Assembly: GCA_019416425.1 (NCBI GenBank) | Contig: DXXK01000052.1 | Coordinates: 18,557 to 82,556 of the forward strand | DNA from: Bacteroidales bacterium | GTDB taxonomy: Bacteria > Bacteroidota > Bacteroidia > Bacteroidales > Muribaculaceae | Direction: 5' to 3' | Length of the DNA stretch: 64,000 bases | Part shown: in pieces, positions 61,586-64,000 of the stretch | How the letters are laid out: each line of letters begins with the position of its first letter | Numbering within the stretch: the first letter of the stretch is position 1 | Translations under genes and position numbers: made by a program | Notes under the pieces: model-generated | Told to the model about the DNA's origin: nothing | The model's input: only the letters and a program-made list of their open reading frames with translations | The model's database searches: none

Positions 61586-62335
61586 TCATCGAGTCAGGAT
61601 CTTCTTTCCGTTTACGATGTTGATTCCGGGAACCGTATGATGAAGCCTGCGGCCCTGCAGGTCGTAGACCGCACCGTCTTCCACATCCGGAGTAGCCTGT
61701 ATGGCGTCTATGCCCGCCGCTTCCTTGTAGAAGTCGTCCTTAGTGAATATGCATTCGCCGTTCTCGTAGCATGCCTTCATATAGGTGTAGATGCCCATTG
61801 TAGAAATCAAAGGTAAATCGTCCAAACCCCATTCACTGTCACCTACGCCCTCAACCCAATATTCAAACGGTCCATAGTTCACATGGCCTATGCCCAGCCT
61901 TCTGTAGGCGATTCCGTTCACTTCCACTGTGTCTTCCGAGAGAACATAGTATCGTCCCCCAGCGAATTCGTCAAATCCCTCATATATGTCATCTCCGAGA
62001 TGCAAATTGAAGTCCATCCATCGAACAAACTCCTTACTTTCATCATACCAATAAATGACTCTGTCCTCTTCCAGGAGAATCGTCTCGTACTTTCCTCCTG
62101 TATCCTTCCTTACATTCTCTACAATCTTGCAGGAATGACCGTCTATAACTGTATCGCGGGATACCGTTTTGACGATTTCATAATCCTCTAAGAAAGGGTA
62201 CATGTCTTTACAGCTTGTGGTCCTAACTGCCACCCACGACCTTCCTTCAGTCAGCATGGGTCGATATGCTTCCTGACAGAACAGACAGGTCATCGGGAAA
62301 ATCAACAATATTGCCATTAAAATAACTTTCCTCAT
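61586..62335 (-). CDS. Family B secreted protein with T9SS-like C-terminal tail (copy B1)
   Basis: The 249-residue protein has a signal peptide (MRKVILMAILLIFPMTCLFC) and a domain beginning AYRPMLTEGRSWVAV, with MDFNLHLGDDIYEG and VLSEDTVEVNG blocks shared with B2. The C-terminal tail VYDLQGRRLHHTVPGINIVNGKK is also shared. Its ATG overlaps the stop of the upstream C25 gene (ATGA), so translation is probably coupled. The function is not known. Confidence 0.8.
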   Translation of the reverse strand: MRKVILMAILLIFPMTCLFCQEAYRPMLTEGRSWVAVRTTSCKDMYPFLEDYEIVKTVSRDTVIDGHSCKIVENVRKDTGGKYETILLEEDRVIYWYDESKEFVRWMDFNLHLGDDIYEGFDEFAGGRYYVLSEDTVEVNGIAYRRLGIGHVNYGPFEYWVEGVGDSEWGLDDLPLISTMGIYTYMKACYENGECIFTKDDFYKEAAGIDAIQATPDVEDGAVYDLQGRRLHHTVPGINIVNGKKILTR

Positions 62336-64000
62336 TTTTCCGCTCTTTTATTGTTTATAATCAGGTTTGCCTTATCGTTTATGACCGTGCCGTCCTCGAT
62401 GATTATATGGCCGGCATCGATAAAGACCTCTCCGGTTCCGATAACCGCGGTTCCCGCAGGTTTCGAATCAGTGACATGGGAACCGATCCTCACTGTGTCG
62501 GCATCTATCCTCTTAGGTCCGGCGACAGTCTCATCCTGTATATACACCACATGGTTCGTGATGTTCATGAGTCTGGGAATATATCCCTGCTTCGTGACAC
62601 ATACGGATATGTTAGAGGGTGTGCCGGTGAATTCGGCATCACGCACATCTGTACGCACTTCGTAATAATCACCTCCATCGGAATCCATGACACATATGCG
62701 GCAGTCCGGCACTCCTGTGTTTACCGAGATGCCTGCAGGATGCTTTATGACAGAAATGTCGGTGAATGACTGAGGCGTATCGATAAACACGGGCATTTCA
62801 GGATCGCCTATGGGATTGAGTCCATATTGAACCCATCTCATCGCGCCATCATCTGTACATACACCTGCCATCGCGGCTTTCGCGGCCGCGACGATCACTC
62901 CGAAATTCTTATCACGGATTGTCGGTGTCAGCAACGCTTTATAGAACTGCGCCTCATATTGAAGAGAGGCCCCAGATATTAGTTCTTTTTCAGCGTAGAA
63001 GCCATATCTTGAGCATCCCAGGTATGCGACCACCCAATTGTCTGCATTACGGATCAGGCTCTCGCTCAGACATGGATCCTGCGTTCCAGTACCTTCTGAG
63101 GAATCAAACGCGTTGGTCGAGCATGAGGATGTTATGATTATAGTAGGCTTGTCGCTGTTTAATAAACTGCCGTAAAAAGAAGAATAAGTCTCTCCCGTCT
63201 CTGTCTTCCATTCGGTTTGCTCGCCATGGGTTATCATGTCTACAAAGGCATATCCCTTTGAGAGCTGCCTCTGCAGGTTGACGGCTGTCATATCGTATGC
63301 CGAACCTCCTTTAAAATCAGTTGCGGTATCATAGAATCTCCAGCGTACACCTTTCCAGTATGGGGATATATACTCAGAGAATAATCTCTCTCCTTTTGCT
63401 TCGGCATCGCCATAGCTGTCTATTTCATTGCCCGCCATGAGTATATTGTTATTCCATCCATTTGCCGTCGGAATCTTCTCATACCGCAGGATCTTGTCTA
63501 CGAAGGCACCTGCATGGGAGGCGGTACGGACCGGCGCTCTGGTGACATATACCGACGGGGTTAGATCAACGTTATCGGTGGTTTCTCCGTAAATGCCGTC
63601 ACCATCGGCATTCCAGTTGAAATCACCTGAAAAGCAGGCGTAATACAGGTCTGTCGGAATTGTCGCGTCAGAAATGCCGTTTAAGGTCCTTCCATAACAC
63701 CCCCGGACAGGCACCACTGTGTCATCTCCGCCGAGAAGGACATACTTCAATCCGTTGTTCGTATAGAGGTCCCAGATACATTTCTTTATCTTCAGCTGTA
63801 CGGTATTACCCTCATAATTACTTTTGATGTCCTCCATGGTAACGATCCTCGCCCTGACCCCTTTTGTACGTTTCCACTCTGTCAACGGCTCGAAGGATTC
63901 CTTAAGGCCGGAAGACGTTATCACGATATAGTCTATCTGTTCGGTATAATTGTTATCCTCAGCATTGGCATCGGTTCTGGCACCGGCATCAGCTGAAGGC
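62332..64000 (-). CDS. Gingipain-like C25 cysteine peptidase, N-terminus beyond window
   Basis: The frame is open to base 64000, so the signal peptide and propeptide are missing. The catalytic domain is complete: IDYIVITSSGLK opening, Cys in ITSSCSTNAFDSSEGTG, His in DMITHGEQTEW, and VAYLGCSRYGFY. The GTG at 63924 (IVITSS) is internal, not the real start, because the reading continues upstream with EQIDYI as in the paralogue. The C-terminus VRIGSHV...GTGEVFIDAGHIIIEDGT is a beta-solenoid-like tail. It overlaps B1 by 4 nt. Confidence 0.87.
   Translation of the reverse strand, partial: PSADAGARTDANAEDNNYTEQIDYIVITSSGLKESFEPLTEWKRTKGVRARIVTMEDIKSNYEGNTVQLKIKKCIWDLYTNNGLKYVLLGGDDTVVPVRGCYGRTLNGISDATIPTDLYYACFSGDFNWNADGDGIYGETTDNVDLTPSVYVTRAPVRTASHAGAFVDKILRYEKIPTANGWNNNILMAGNEIDSYGDAEAKGERLFSEYISPYWKGVRWRFYDTATDFKGGSAYDMTAVNLQRQLSKGYAFVDMITHGEQTEWKTETGETYSSFYGSLLNSDKPTIIITSSCSTNAFDSSEGTGTQDPCLSESLIRNADNWVVAYLGCSRYGFYAEKELISGASLQYEAQFYKALLTPTIRDKNFGVIVAAAKAAMAGVCTDDGAMRWVQYGLNPIGDPEMPVFIDTPQSFTDISVIKHPAGISVNTGVPDCRICVMDSDGGDYYEVRTDVRDAEFTGTPSNISVCVTKQGYIPRLMNITNHVVYIQDETVAGPKRIDADTVRIGSHVTDSKPAGTAVIGTGEVFIDAGHIIIEDGTVINDKANLIINNKRAEK

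Overview
The window looks like chromosome from a gut-type Bacteroidales bacterium, possibly Muribaculaceae or a Prevotellaceae relative. The order assignment rests on several features. The tig-clpP-clpX-recQ gene order is present. Promoters fit the Bacteroidetes sigma consensus (-33 TTTG, about 19-21 nt, -7 TAnnTTTG) again and again. Rho carries a long disordered insertion of the Bacteroidetes type. There is a Porin_10-type barrel, DUF4301 and DUF5063 proteins, SDR-type threonine dehydrogenase, a serpin lipoprotein and type IX secretion (T9SS)-like C-terminal sorting tails. The family assignment is only a guess.

Layout. From 1 to 12.6 kb, nearly everything is on the minus strand: recQ (cut by the window edge), clpX, clpP, tig, an M18 aminopeptidase, DUF5063, nadD, gmk, yicC, and a three-gene surface O-acetylation cluster (SGNH hydrolase, MBOAT, DHHW protein). 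From 12.9 to 35.3 kb the plus strand carries mostly housekeeping genes: phosphohexomutase, flavin reductase, PBP1A, a carboxyltransferase with two biotinyl domains, rpmE2, def, ettA, an AAE-type transporter, reverse-order rubrerythrin, ruvX, tilS, rho, a divergent aroC, a radical SAM protein, tRNA-His, an alpha/beta hydrolase and a RelA-type (p)ppGpp synthetase. From 35.4 to 45.6 kb there are DUF4301, a guanine-deaminase-like enzyme, a lipoprotein, a porin, a frameshifted serpin behind a 50-residue lipoprotein ORF, a 484-bp repeat-type element flanked by 36-38 bp direct repeats, divergent tdh/kbl (threonine to glycine plus acetyl-CoA) and tRNA-Leu. From 45.8 to 52.4 kb is one RND efflux operon (TetR, TolC, adaptor, pump, small PII-like protein), followed by an acyl-CoA ligase, a UPF0597/cysteine desulfidase-like protein and tdk.

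From 56.3 kb to the end lies an accessory, visibly AT-richer block. It is a tandemly duplicated cassette of gingipain-like C25 cysteine peptidases and two families (A and B) of small secreted proteins with T9SS-type C-terminal tails. In transcription order it reads C25(1)-B1, then C25(2)-A1-B2, then a C25 remnant followed by A2. Start/stop overlaps couple each intact peptidase to the small gene after it. A REPIN-like double hairpin sits between the first two units. This block is the best candidate in the window for a little-described system.
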